The position numbers and the translations under genes are program-made. Shown one piece after another: positions 34,904 through 47,462 of a stretch of 64,000 nt of DNA. Source of the DNA: Delphinus delphis (Eukaryota; Chordata; Mammalia; Artiodactyla; Delphinidae). The notes under the pieces were generated by a model. It saw only the letters and a program-made list of their open reading frames with translations, had not been told where the DNA came from and made no database searches. Numbering within the stretch: position 1 is the stretch's first letter; each line of letters begins with the position of its first letter. The DNA is taken from the NCBI RefSeq assembly GCF_949987515.2, contig NC_082685.1:29776168-29840167 (forward strand). Reading direction: 5' to 3'.

Positions 34904-35097
34904 TTTTTTTCTTCCAGTTTTGTTGAAATACAATTGACATATAACATCGTATAAGTTTAAGGCGCGTAACATAATGATTTGATATGTATATACTGTGAAA
35001 TGATTAGTGCAGTAAGTTTAATTAACATCCATCACCTCACAAGTTACGATTTTTCTTTTTCTTATAATGAGAACTTTAAGATCTACTCTCTATATCT
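34904..35097 (-). mobile_element. Old L1 3' end inserted in MIR
   Basis: A T run begins at 34903-34910, followed by 'cagttttgttgaaatacaat' and 'ccatcacctcacaagttacg', an ancient L1M-type 3' end on the minus strand. The TSD ctattttct at 34895-34903 and 35098-35106 flanks it exactly, and the MIR continues on both sides. Confidence 0.82.
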
Positions 35098-35170
35098 CTA
35101 TTTTCTAAGTAAAAAAACCAAGGTTAATGAATTGGGCAAGGACTCACAGCTACTGAGAGCAGACTAGGCA
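35098..35170 (-). repeat. MIR SINE, second part
   Basis: 'attgggcaaggactcacagc' and 'agcagactaggcacc' continue the MIR complement after the L1 insertion. Confidence 0.65.
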
Positions 35171-35619
35171 CCTACAAGAACTTTCTCCTCTGTATTGAAG
35201 AAATATGTGGTTGGACAGCCGATGATGAAGAAAATTGAAGGACTTGATATTCTAACATGTTGGCCTAATTCAGTAGTGCTGACTCAATAGGGATGAGGGG
35301 CTATATGAAATGCAAACGGCTTTTCTGTTGTTATCTACAAAGAGTCATAGTCAAGATAGCCAAGATAAACGCACAGTAAATGTGAGATATTAGGCAAGTC
35401 TAGGGGCACTATTATCTCCAATGTACTCAAGGATCAGACCACATTTAAAATTTTGAATTTGGGTCTTAAATTCATTCCTGGGTCATAAAGCCCAGTTGAT
35501 CTCAATGAAGTCTACAGAGTCATAGAAAATATCTCCAAAAAGGAAATATGAAGTGAATTCTGTCTTTCCTTAAGAAAAATTATGAGGACTACAATTTGGG
35601 AATAATTTTCTGAAAGTGG

Positions 35620-35690
35620 CAAGGTCTCCCCTGGTCAATCTAAAATAAATATTATTCTATTAGGTGCTAAATAAATATTTGTTGAGTTAA
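35620..35690 (+). repeat. L2/MIR 3' end fragment
   Basis: 'ttaggtgctaaataaatatt' followed by 'tgttgagttaaagaa' matches the shared 3' end of L2-type LINEs. Confidence 0.5.
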
Positions 35691-35997
35691 AGAATATGTA
35701 TACAAAGTGCTCTTTCAAAGAAAATTTTATTCTGGCAGCCCTTGCAGCGAATGTGGCCCATACATGCGTTTTATTTGGCACATGTAGTGTTGTTTTTCAA
35801 ATGATCCATCATCAAATATCAGGGGATTTCACTGACAAACACAGAGACGCAAACCCAGGTTTCTAGTTTTTCTTTCAAAATTGGAAATTCTGGCAACACT
35901 GAGCCTGTGCTCCTATGTGCAACAATCATCCAGCACTGCATGGGTGCTCTCACAGCAGTGAGATGCATGTTCACTAGTGACCCGTTGTCTCACCTAG

Positions 35998-36515
35998 AGT
36001 GTGCCAAACGGTGGCCCCCAGAAATATAAGTCAGTGTCCTAATTCCCGGAACCTGCAAACATTACCTTATACAGAAAAAGACTGAATATTGCCTTATATG
36101 GCAAAAGATGTGATTAATGGTGATCTTGAGGGGAGGAATTTATCCTGGATTATCTGGCTGGGCCCTCAATGACCTCACATGTATTCTTATAGGAGAGAAG
36201 CAGAGAGAGACAGACACACAGAGAAAGCGATGTGAAAAGGGAGCAGAGGGTGATGTGACTGCAAGCCAAGGGATGCTGACAACCTCCAAGGGATGCTGAC
36301 AGCCTCTAGCTGTCAGTAACTGATACTATAAATTAACATCTCTAGCTGAAAGAGGCCAGGAACAGATCCTCCCACAGAGCCTCCAGAGAGAGTGCAGCCC
36401 TGTAGACACCTTGTTTTGGACTCTTGGCTTTCAGAACTGTGAGTGAATAAATTTCTGTTGTTTTAAGCCACCCAGTTTGTGGCATTTTGTTATGGCAGCC
36501 CTAGGAGTCTAGTAT
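35998..36515 (+). mobile_element. MLT1-type solo LTR
   Basis: 'aaacggtggcccccagaaat', 'ggcaaaagatgtgattaatg', 'ctgggccctcaatgacctca' and the end text 'cagaactgtgagtgaataaa', 'gccacccagtttgtggcatt', 'tatggcagccctaggagtct' match MLT1. A short internal duplication (ccaagggatgctgaca, about 36264-36301) is present. No viral genes are attached. Confidence 0.82.
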
Positions 36516-36584
36516 ACTACCTCTTGCACATAGATGCCCTTGCATCTACACGGGATATTTTTATTAGGACAGAGGCTTTCTGCT

Positions 36585-36609
36585 GGGGGGCGGGGGGTGG
36601 GGGGGAGGG
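36585..36609 (+). other. G-quadruplex motif
   Basis: G tracts of 6, 6, 7 and 3 are separated by single bases C, T and A. It lies about 70 bp downstream of the MLT1 LTR. Confidence 0.85.
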
Positions 36610-36849
36610 TAAAATGGACAAAGGAGACCATAGAAGTAACAGCTCCTGTCTCCCAGGGCAAGGTACTGTACAAATCCAGGTGTTATCCCTTAGAATGGAT
36701 CTAGTTGAGATTCACTCATTTTTGTTCTCTGCCAGGATATTTGTTATCTTAATATGAAAGTTATGGCTTTTAGACAGATTTATATTTTTATATTCTTACT
36801 TTATAAAATGCCAGGATGAATGTATTTCCCTTCAGGTATGAAATACATA

Positions 36850-37010
36850 ATATAGGCAAATGACCCTTAGAGAGTGAATACTCCATAACTCTCATTTTTT
36901 TAAATGGGAAAACTAGACCCAGAGAGAAAATGAGGGGCCCAAGGTCACACAGATAATTAGGGCAGAGTTCGGCTTAGACCTTCTAACTCTTGGTTCATTG
37001 ATCATTTTAC
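36850..37010 (-). repeat. MIR SINE
   Basis: 'aaaatgaggggcccaaggtc' and 'acacagataattagggcaga' match the MIR complement. Confidence 0.65.
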
Positions 37011-40000
37011 AGCCCAGTCCCCTTTTATGACCTAACTCTTTCAAGTCCTAACTGTTAGCTTTTGATCATTGAAATAAGGTTGACTGTGAGATCCATTTAG
37101 CTTAACAGAATGACACTTTTGTTCAAAGGTAAGTGTAGACATGCCCTCAGTCTATCAAAGGGAATATTTTAAGTCCATGTCCAAATGGGACTTTTTCTAA
37201 GCAAACTAATTTGTCCAGAACATTTAAATCACATCATATTTAACTAAAAAAAGGTCTTGTCATGATATAAGCAGTAATTAATACACTAAAGAGTAGGGAT
37301 ATTAAAATAAATTGGATAAGAACAACTCCATTGGTAACTTTCTAAAGGGAAGAGAGAATGCAAGAGAATATATCAATTTATTAGAAAGATCTGTAAGGTC
37401 TTCAGAAAACCTGAAAAACATGATTGTGCTATACAAATTGAGGGTTAACAGAGAGAGTTCAGCACTCAAATGATACTATAAATTAACACTGTACACCGAT
37501 GTTCTTTTTGGTATATGAGAAAAGAGAGAGTAGAACTTTTAATTAAATCTTTTCTAAAGGTAATTTTTTTAGAGCGATCAAAGATGCCCAATATGGCGAG
37601 AACTGATGGTTATAGTGTTGCGTTAGCTAACTTTTAGACCTTTTTAAGCCTCAGGTGGCCAAGTCACATTTGGACTCTACTCCGCATACATTCTACACTC
37701 CAACACAACGGCAACATTTTCTTCAATGCTGATCCCAGAACTCCCTAAAAATACATGGGGCTCTCTGCATTGCTGGAACTAATTCATGAAATAATAAGGA
37801 TTTCTGCAACCAGTAAGAAGGCATATTAAAATATTATGTCAAATTTGGCTGTGCCAAGAACCTACCATACACAACGATAAGCTCGCCTCACCAACGCCCA
37901 ATATAAAGCATCCAGGATGAATGTTTCTGCACAGTCCCTGAATTAATCCAGTGGCTTGTATCATGTCTCGCTCTAGCCATGCCACAGCCTGTTTATTCAA
38001 ACTCAATGGGCATTCAAAATTTGTACTTCATTTATAGATCTCTCTTCTAGTAAGTAAAGGTGTTAGAAATCAACCCAACTGGCCCTTTCTCAAGGAAAAA
38101 AAAATCAAACATTTGAGTAGCGATATACTTGCTTTTTACTGGCTCAAGGAATGGGTTTGGCTTAATCCAATTAATCTGAGATACTAAAAGTTCATTTTGA
38201 CAACCTCTATCTCCGGCTATGAATAGCCTGGGTGTTGTTTATTTCTGAGACCTGTCAAAAGTGTCACATGATAGCCTATATCACCCCCTGCAATGGCAAC
38301 CACAGCCATAGCCCTGCCAGAATGGTCAGCTCCAAATGACCATGCTATTGGCATCTGACCTTTCTGTCACCTTCATCTCACCAAATCTTGGCTAATTCAT
38401 TAGAGGCGAGCTCTGACTTACAGGCTGTTATAGCAAACATGACCTGGCACCAAAAACCAACCAAACAAAAAAAAACTGAACTGAGCCATTGTTTAGGAAT
38501 TTGAATTAATACTAAGAAAGAATTAAGTAGTTAAGAATTAGAGCTGAAGGTGAGAGTTGAAATTGAGAGATAAGTCAGATAGGCCATCATAGGCCCTATG
38601 GAGGCAGAGTTACGGGGAAGCAGGAACAGTGAGTACGAAATGCCGTGATGTAGAGAAAAGATAGAGTAGATGATAGCAAAGATTAGAGAGAAGAACACAC
38701 ACACAGGAGCCAAGCCACAAGTACCATGGACAGAGCACTAAATGATGAACCTTGAACTCTAATCTGCAAAGGTCTTTGGCACCTTTTTGCACCTAGAACA
38801 ATCTGGCTAGAAAAGTCTACCTATGTTCAGGATAGCTTTCATTTTTCATCTTCTATAGACATAATGGGACAACTTTCCATATTATTACTCTTATACAAAA
38901 TCCCACCTTCCCACTCCTTACGGAAGGAACATGAAGGAGTCTGTTTCTGGCAAGGAAGGGATTAACTAAAAACATTATATAAACTTCACCATTCATCTGA
39001 TGACGTTACACCATTTTCCAGGTTTGATTATGCACTATTTGAGATATCTCTTTGCTTCCTGCAGAGATCCTGCCGTTTCATAACCACTTTGTTTGAGGTT
39101 ATATGGGCATCTAAAGAGTAGGCATCTTGATATACATTGCACAATAAGACCTAACCTAACACAGACACATACTGGCATACCGGCTACAGAGAATACAAAA
39201 ATACTTTAAAGCTCAAATGTGCACTCCCCCAACTGCTCCTTGCTGGGTATTTTAGGGCACTGGTTGATTAAATATCTGGTATCATTAACCCGAATTTTAA
39301 CTTCAGTTAAATGTTTAGGCTCCATTTAGTCTATGCTGACAAATGGTGAATCAAGTTTCTAATTTTCAACACTCTTTAGCATGATTCTTTGGTTTTAGAA
39401 TGTTTTCTATGTTCTTTTAGGTATCTTAAAGTACTCAGTTAACACATCTTAAATGATGCATCTTGCAAATATCATATTAAAGCTAAAACTAACCTTAAAC
39501 TGAAAATTTAATTTGACATGTTTCTTGGAGTCCCTATCTAAATCTAAACTAATTATGTGTGTATAGATGTGTGTGTTTAAAAAAAAAATCAGCTTTTGAT
39601 TATGAATTATAGGTCAAAACCCATATCTAAGAAATAATAAATGCAAACTATTTAGATGAATTGGTTACATATTTTAGATTCTTCACTGTCTTCTCTTAGT
39701 GAACTATAATTCCATGTTTACTTAGAGGTAAATGAGATGAAGCAGTGAAATCTGGACTCACTGAATTTTTTCCTTACTTTGAAAGTAATATAACAATTTT
39801 AGCTGTTGAGCCGTTGGCTCTAACAAGTAATAAATGTATATTACACACCTAGAATCCTTATTCAAGAAAACGTATTGTTTTGGCATAGACAGTGGTGTTC
39901 TTGTTTGAATGATTCAATTTCTTAGAAAGAACTTCTGATGTTAATGTTAGTGCCCCTGGTATTCCTGTTCTATAAATGGATCAATGGTAGATCTGGGAGT

Positions 40001-40020
40001 AAAACTTAGAATCAAGTACC
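37011..40020. other. Unique AT-rich DNA, no gene seen
   Basis: No supported gene, RNA or clear repeat. The text atactataaattaac occurs at about 37472 and also inside the MLT1 LTR near 36325, which may be coincidence. Confidence 0.5.
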
Positions 40021-40024
40021 TTAA

Positions 40025-40260
40025 CTGATCAAGCAGTCAGCATGTATTCAGTGACCTGTTATATGTCCAGCATTGGGACAAACCCTTTAGAAAATGTGAA
40101 ATAAAAATAAGATAGTGTTTCTGCCTTGGAAGAGGTTCTAACCTAGATAGGGGGATAATATTAAAGCAGAGAAGCCGTGGGAGAACCACAAAGGACACAA
40201 TAGAATTAAATGCATGGCTGTTCCCTATCAGAACAGGGAAAATAGAGTGGCCTACAGTGG
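40025..40260 (-). repeat. L2 LINE remnant
   Basis: 'cagcatgtattcagtgacct', 'tatgtccagcattgggacaa' and 'cttggaagaggttctaacct' follow L2 complement order. Strongly diverged. Confidence 0.5.
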
Positions 40261-41905
40261 AGGGGAAAGCATTAAGGATTTGTAACATATAGGTTTGTTT
40301 ACTGTATATGCTTTTAAATGTTCCCATATAAAACCTCCATTTGTCAATGACCCAGCAGGGAGTAAATGAAAATGCTTATTCAGACCCCTCAGCAGAGAGA
40401 GCTCCCTTAATCCGCTCACTGATGAGATAACACTGTAGGATTACAATAATCAACTTGCAGTATGTCCTCTATTAGTACTTAAAACTACAGCAGTTCATAA
40501 GTACTAGAAGACATTTCTTCATTTACATAATATAGTGACAGACTTTCACCCTTCTGAGACCATCCATTATCTCCCTACCCCTCCCTTGAAGTATTTCAAA
40601 TAGGTACAATTATATTGAGGATCATTTAACAATAATATCCTAAATGCCTGAACTTAGAAGAATATATATATATATTCTTTTACATATACATATTTCCTTT
40701 TGTGTGTATATATATATATACACACAAAAGTGATGTATGTTTATGTAAGTTTGTATACATATATACATACATACATACACACATATATACACATACATAC
40801 ATATACAGACATATCCCATCACTTACTTTAGTCACCAAATTATAAACATATCTAGATATTAACAGTGACATTAAGCTTCTCAACTTCCTCTTGGAGTGAG
40901 AATTACAATGAACTGTCTGTGAGACTGGTATGTAAATAGGGAAAGTAATAATGCACAGAATCTTATTAAAATACTTTCTGTATCACTATTAGTTTATGCA
41001 GTGACATTTTAAAGTTATGTCCCTCTACATCCTTTCCTAGTTAGTCAACGGAATGCCCAGTGACAAAGAGAGAAGTCGCTTTCTGATACACATTTTTTTT
41101 AAAAGTTGGTTAAAATTCATGTTATGAAATTGCAAAAGTTTAGATAATTCATTCAAACTTGGCTTTTTTCCGTGCACTTTTCTAAAGAAAATTTAAAGTG
41201 TCAAAAATACATATCTTGTGCTCATTATTAATGCTAAATACCACAGTGTTTTGAGCTGCCTCGTGGCAACTGTAAAGAAAACAGGTGTTCTGATAGATTA
41301 TAAAGTGAGAGTCAGATGATGTGTAGGACAGAATTTTAATGAAGCCTCAAGCACAGAACTCTGACTGGCCTCTTGAATGTGATACTAAAACCCTGAAAGT
41401 AGTTTTAAAGACAAAATAGCAAGAATGCAACTCAGGAAGCATTCGTTAATAATCAACAGGTAAATGGGATGTGGAAAATCATTATAGTTAGAGACCTTAG
41501 CATTTCAATGCAATTTAATATACCATTAGCCTAAGGAGAAGGTGGGTATAATTTGAAAGGACATCCATGTCTTTGTATATGTACAAATATACAAAGAAAG
41601 TATCTTAATCACCACGTTAAGTTACTAGTCAAGACCATAAGCAAAAGCCAAAATTCTTCTAGATGCAGCGGTGCTACTGGAGATGGGAAAAGGCTCATGA
41701 TTATGGAATCAAAGAATAATTATCTATGTCTTTAATTAGGCAATATTTAGAGATCTTTTGTGAAACCTAACTTTTCTCCCTTTTGTTTTTCTTTAAAATG
41801 TCTAGGGAAGACATGTAAGTGAAAATGCACTTGGAGTTTTAGGTGTCTGATAGAATTGTGAAAGAAAAGACCTAGGTTTCATATCTTCAAACTCTTAAAA
41901 GGTCA
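40261..41905. other. Unique AT-rich DNA with TA/CATA microsatellite
   Basis: No gene was seen. A microsatellite-like section at 40662-40810 combines TA, CA and CATA units. It includes a 34-bp perfect palindrome at 40697-40730. Confidence 0.55.
40697..40730. repeat. 34-bp perfect palindrome
   Basis: The left arm cttttgtgtgtatatat is exactly complementary to the right arm atatatacacacaaaag, with no spacer. It is embedded in a TA/CATA repeat tract. Confidence 0.92.
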
Positions 41906-41917
41906 GGAAATAAACAC

Positions 41918-41918
<1 letters not shown>

Positions 41919-41975
<57 letters not shown>

Positions 41976-42168
41976 TGCGTTACGCAGGCCTCTCACTGTT
42001 GTGGCCTCTCCCGTTGCAGAGCACAGGCTCCGGACGTGCAGGCCCAGCGGCAATGTCTCACGGGCCCAGCCGCTTCGCGGCATGCGGGATCCTCCTGGAC
42101 CGGGACACGAACCCGTGTTCCTTGCATCGGCAGGCGGACTCTCAACCACTGCGCCACCAGGGAAGCCC
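41919..42168 (-). mobile_element. CHR-type SINE with microsatellite tail
   Basis: The minus-strand SINE head ends at 42168 and the body reads to a T run at about 41959-41976. Beyond this lie (TA)n and (TG)n at 41919-41958, all inside the TSD ataaacact (41910-41918 and 42169-42177). The TA/TG microsatellite is therefore part of the element's tail. Confidence 0.94.
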
Positions 42169-42177
42169 ATAAACACT

Positions 42178-43097
42178 ATATATTAAGGTAGCTGATATCT
42201 TTCACTAATAACTATGAATTTATCTAGTTTCTCTTTCAGAATCCTAGATCATATCTGGTTTTCCTAAATATTTTTCCTCTACATTTCCCCCAATTTTAGA
42301 GATGGCTATGTAAAATTTATATCACTAGTTTAGTTACAAATATTAGCATTTTGATGTGTTTTCTGGCACTCGTATACAATCATTATCAAGAGAAATTTCT
42401 GAAAGAAGAATTGTGCCCTTCGGCTAATATTTTAGCTACTTCAGAACAAAGATTACAAGAGAGTTCATCAAAAGGAAAGAACTTGCACATGAATAAAATT
42501 TCCTTTGGGCAAATAAACATAATTAACAAGAAAACTGGAAATAAACTTGTCCCACATATTTATAGAGTAAACTAAAAATTGTCCTATGCTTTGCTTATCT
42601 ATCTTCTTCAATGACCTTTAGGCTGGTAAAAGGCAAAGCTCTAGAGACTTCTCCTTTGGTATCCCCAGAACTTACCATAGTAGCTGGCTCCACAGCCATT
42701 GGAAATATTCCATCAAGATTCATTTCCATGAATAGAGAACTAAATGTCTATGCATGATATAGAGTTCTGAGAAAATATTAAGACTACATGAAAAGGCAAT
42801 CTACAAAATGGTTTATAAACTATGTGTCTTGATTTAAATATTGTATAAAATCTATAAATAAAGCAATCCTGTATTTAACCTATAAGATTGGCTGTGACAT
42901 AAATGATGCTACTTTCCTACTATTGGTGTTATGGAGACTTACACATATACTTTACTTGTAGTCTACATCTTGTAGACAGTCAAAAAATTGTAACTTTGCC
43001 AACTCTGTTTATATGAGTGCAGTCTGAAGGGAATATGACTGTTGTTTAACTTTTGTGCTTTAAATGCACTTTGCCAATGACCTGTTATCTATCAGAT
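42178..43097. other. Unique AT-rich DNA, no gene seen
   Basis: No recognisable gene or repeat. Confidence 0.5.
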
Positions 43098-43114
43098 TAA
43101 AAAGGAATGATGAA

Positions 43115-43443
43115 TGGACTTCCCTAGTGGCACAGTGGTTAAGAATCCGCCTGCCAATGCAGGGTACATGGGTTTGAGCCCTGGTCCGGGAAGATCCCAC
43201 ATGCTGCGGAGCAACTAAGCCCGTGCACCACAACTACTAAGCCTGAGCTCTAGAGCCCGTGAGCCACAACTACTGAGCCCACGTGCCACAACTACTGAAG
43301 TCCACGTGCCTAGAGCCCGTGCTCCGCAACAAAGTGAAGCCACCACAATAAGCCCATGCACCACAATGAAGAGTAGCCCCTGCTCGTCGCAACTAGAGAA
43401 AGCCCGCGCACAGCAATGAAGACCCAATGCAGTCAAAGATAGA

Positions 43444-43483
<40 letters not shown>
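43115..43483 (+). mobile_element. Long CHR-type SINE with (AAAT)n tail
   Basis: It belongs to the same long class as 11744-12082, with head GACTTCCCTAGTGGCACAG and B-box text GGTTTGAGCCC (a C-to-T change relative to the 11.8-kb copy). Repeated 'ccacaactactga' body units follow, then a tail of AAAT units at about 43442-43483. The 17-bp TSD taaaaaggaatgatgaa / taaaaaggaaccatgaa (two mismatches) lies at 43098-43114 and 43484-43500. Confidence 0.94.
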
Positions 43484-43486
<3 letters not shown>

Positions 43487-43639
43487 AAAGGAACCATGAA
43501 CCCTGGGAAGAAGAACTAAAATAACTTTGTAACTCTTAATATTTACCTTCAAGAACTTACTGGAGCAGACAGTTTTCCTTACCATCTCATATGAATTGTT
43601 TCCATTTCCAGCTCTACACATCTTGTCCCTTTTGTAGGG

Positions 43640-43850
43640 AGTGCCCTTCCCCTGGCTTGTTACCTGTATAAGTTCGACCTGTCAGTCATTCGGGCCCCGC
43701 ACTTCCTCTAAGAAGCCTTCCCCAAACTTCCGATGGGATCTCTCATTTCTCTGGATATCTCTAGCATTCGTTTTCCAACAATTATTTGTCACTTCTTATT
43801 TAATGGCTATTGCCATTATTTATTTTTTATGGGAATCCTGGTATTTCTAA
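43640..43850 (+). repeat. L2 LINE remnant
   Basis: 'cacttcctctaagaagcctt' and 'ccccaaacttccgatgggat' match the L2 sense strand. Similar L2-like text resumes near 44170-44300, so a later L1 fragment may interrupt it. Confidence 0.6.
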
Positions 43851-43964
43851 CCAAATTTCAAACCCTTAAGACACTGTTATGTGTTTCTCTGGGAGGAACA
43901 TTAAGAGTTCTCATTACAAGGATAATTCTTTTTCTTTTCTTTTTGTTTTATCTATGTGAGATGA

Positions 43965-44092
43965 TGGATTATAACCAAACTTACTGCTATAATATTTCAT
44001 AATATATGTAAACCAAACTACAATGCTGTTCACCTTAAACTTATACAGTGACGTATGCCAATTATGTCTCAATAAAATGGGGAAGAAAAGAA
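43965..44092 (+). repeat. Old L1 3' end fragment
   Basis: 'gctgttcaccttaaacttat' and 'tatgtctcaataaaatgggg' match the L1M-type 3' end, as in the better preserved copy at 48410-48966. Confidence 0.65.
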
Positions 44093-44169
44093 GCACTGAC
44101 CCGTTTATCGTTTCATTCACCTAACAGTTCCTCTAGGAAGCTGATGGGGCCGTAGCCCTAACTGACTAT

Positions 44170-44310
44170 TCACTTTCCCATCTTCTCTATAAGATGGTTG
44201 CTTCCTTGAGGGTAGGGTAGGGATGATGTGTTTGTATTGTATCTTCAGAACTTTGAATAATACCTGCTAAACTTGGATCGCTAGTGAATGATAGCTTCTG
44301 GAATGAATAG
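44170..44310 (+). repeat. L2 LINE 3' fragment
   Basis: 'ataagatggttgcttccttg', 'agggtagggtagggatgatg' and 'aataatacctgctaaacttg' follow the L2 end order. Confidence 0.5.
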
Positions 44311-47155
44311 ATGGGAATATTGAGATTCAGTAAGCTGCAATGTCCTATGCAAGGTCATGGGGCCACTGAGCTGAAGAGGGCAGGAAGGTCTCCATCTGCA
44401 TGCTTCCTAGTGACATAATCTAAATGAGATAGCACTGCAACCTAAAGAACAGGTAATCCGGACGTTTAAAGAAACAGCTAAGAGAACAGCTGACTAAAGA
44501 GCAGACAACACTTAGATGCCTTATCATTCTTCCTTCCCAGAGAACTAAGGCATTGATTTGACCACAGTGAGACCCAGGAGAGCAGAGCCTTAGTCAGCAG
44601 GACCACGACTGTAGGCCAACTCAAGAGCCAAGCTAACAATAGGATGTCGGTGAAGGATAAACTGCTGCTCCTCTCATGGAAGTGGCTCCTACATGTCTAG
44701 GGTGAGATATTTTGAGAAGCAGGAAAGCTTCTGCTGAATGGATCTGGAGGCATCACAGAAGATGACTGACTACCCCACGGCTAAGAATAAGTGCATTTCA
44801 TTAGGGCAGATGAAGAATGTGTGTCCAGTTCATCCAGGCAAGCTCACCTGCTCTAAAGTGGCTGTGCTGGTAGATTTTGAGAATGATGTGATACCAACGA
44901 TAGAACACAACGTGCCAAAGCAAACATTTAGCAGCCTAAGTATAATGAGGTTTCACAGAGAATCTACATAGTTAACAGTATTTCCTACCAAACAAGCTCA
45001 GAAAGCATTTCTCTGTCTACTCTGAGCATTTTCACTTCCGGGAAGCAGGCTTCACTCATCACTCCAGTTTCAGCCTATATTTGCTGTTTACTTTCCTTTC
45101 ACTGAGTTTTACTCTATTATTAAAATGATACTCTGTATTTTATTGCCCCTGAACATCTCCAAGTAAAACATATTTTAGTGCCCGAAGAAGTGCAGGCATA
45201 CTTTAAAGAGGTCTTTTGAAAACACTCACAGCATCCATGGCTCATGTAAGTGACATGTTACTAAGGAAGATAAAAGAGAGCTCAAAGTAAACCATTATTC
45301 CTTGCTTTCTAGCCAATTAAATTAAAGCCTACAAATGGTTTAAACCCCAGTGGAATGAGCTACAGATTTTATCTCATGTCTATGAAAAATGAGACTTTGG
45401 GGAAACCTTTGTGTTTCAACCCTTCCACAATAAAATCATACCTTCAAACCAGTCATACGTAGTCCCATTTTCTTTTGAAATCCAATCGCCTATCACTTCT
45501 TTATTCGTGTACTAATCAATTATAATTTAAGGGCACTGACAACTAGCAGTGTTCTGTGATGGCTCTCATCATCCTTGCTTCACCATAAGATACAATACCA
45601 CAACTTATCCATTTAAAAACTGTAAAATGGGGAAAAAACCACAAGAAAACTACTTCATAAAAATAGACACCACAAAGGCTCAGACACAGGAAGAATTAAA
45701 TTGGTTTTCCTGGAGTTCCATAGGTAATTCTGACATTTGTGTCACTGGAGGGCAATGGATAAACTATATTTTAAAAATAATTTTGTAATAAATCTTAGCC
45801 CTCTCTAAACCTAAGAGGTGTAGTTAGGAGGCTAAATATACTGCCAAAGAAACATCAGTAAAAGGAAAACAAACAGATGCAAAAGGTGCTATTCTTTTCT
45901 GCTTATCTATAGGGACGGAGAGTGCTCATGCTATAAATTCATTACAGCCAATGATTCCAAGGGGTCCCTGGAAGGGTAGGGATTGTATAAAATAAAATAA
46001 AGATTAAGTTTATTATGCACCATCTTGTGCCTCAGCATCCAGTGTGAGGATAATCATTTTAAATGAACTATTTTGAAACAATGTTGATGAAACTCCTAAT
46101 TTAAATAAGCAAGGTTTAGAGTTGCCAGAATAGCTGTGTGGGCCTGGCCACGTTATTTTAGCAATTAACCAATATATCTCAGTCTACATCAGAGATCTCT
46201 TATGGGATACAGCCGCCACTTAAACACCCAATTACGTGCATTCTCAAGTGCTTTCCATAGATCTTCATGTCTCATTCCTCGTATTAACTAGAAAACCCAG
46301 TTGCCAAGATGTCTTTTGATATCTTCAAGGTATCTTTTGAGCTTATATAACCAAATCCAACCGATATGCAACTACTTTCAAATCTAGAGCTGCCCAGTCC
46401 ACTTCCTAGGAAATTCTGAGGTTGCCTGTCTGCTTAAACTCTCTCTGAAACAGAATATGACACGACTCAAATGCTCGGTATTTCAGCTTTGCTTTAACAT
46501 CCAGGTGTGTTGCCTATAAAGCCTGATCATCACGTCCTAGGAGTGCCTCTACAAATTGAGAAATTCTACCTCAAATCCCACTCTTCATGGAGAAGGTTGG
46601 AAATAAAGGCATGCCTTGGTATTTAGCAACCCCCAAATGTGGAATGTCTGCTTAGTTGAAATGATTAACTCTGTGGCTGGAAAGATGTGGCGAGTGTAAC
46701 ATCACTCCTGCATTCTATGCCAATGGCAGACATAATTATTTGATCACCAGATTCTTTCGGCTTTGTTCAGGCTTGGCCTGCTAGCGTTCAGAACACAGCC
46801 TACCAGGAATACCAGGCAGTCACAACCAATGGACTGGAGCTGGTACTTGTGATCCCAGTTACACTCCATTTCTCTTCTTCATAGAGGAGGAAACGGAGAG
46901 TCAACAAAGAGAAGTAAATTCCTCTCTGCCCCTAACCTAGTTCACCTAGAGTCCTTAAGATTGCCTTTACGGGAAGTCCTCTTATGACAAAGGCATGCAA
47001 GTTCCATATCTACTGTAGGAATTGGTAGGAAAGACGAATTAAGGGTGAGCAGTGTTTAAAGGTGGTTAGAAGGAAGCTATTTTTATTCTAGAGTGGGAGA
47101 AGGAGGAGAGAATCAGTGTGCAACCCCTTCTCAGCATCTCCATCAGACTTGGGCA
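44311..47155. other. Unique AT-rich DNA, no gene seen
   Basis: A possible MIR-complement patch lies at 44320-44400 ('ttgagattcagtaagctgca'). Otherwise no recognised feature. The frames of 77-79 codons at 44738 and 45549 have no domain evidence. Confidence 0.5.
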
Positions 47156-47159
47156 GTAG

Positions 47160-47462
47160 CTGAATTCTATTCTTTCCTCGAGGCCAGCTCACATTTCACT
47201 TTCTAACGGAATTTTTTTCTGACCCTCTGGACCTCTCCAAAATTCAAGATAATCCCTTTTTGTTCTGAATTCCCACAATCTTTTATCTCTCCAACTTGGG
47301 GGACAGTCGACATTGTCTTTGGGTGTGTTTTATCTCTTCTCTACTAGACTGTAGATTAGTTTAGGATGTAGGGCTATTCTTATTTATCTTGGAATTTATG
47401 CTAATTCCTTATCACAGTGCCTCATCCACAGAAGATATTCAATAAATATCTGTGGAATGCAT
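47160..47462 (+). repeat. L2 LINE 3' part
   Basis: 'cgaggccagctcacatttca', 'aatttttttctgaccctctg', 'tatcacagtgcctcatccac' and 'agatattcaataaatatctg' match L2 sense order. Confidence 0.7.

Noticed and set aside
36319..37490. Shared text atactataaattaac at about 36325 and 37472 as a repeat pair
   Set aside because: The match is only about 16-18 AT-rich bases and flanks do not align, so chance is sufficient.
43441..43483. Independent AAAT microsatellite
   Set aside because: It lies inside the SINE's 17-bp TSDs and is the SINE tail.
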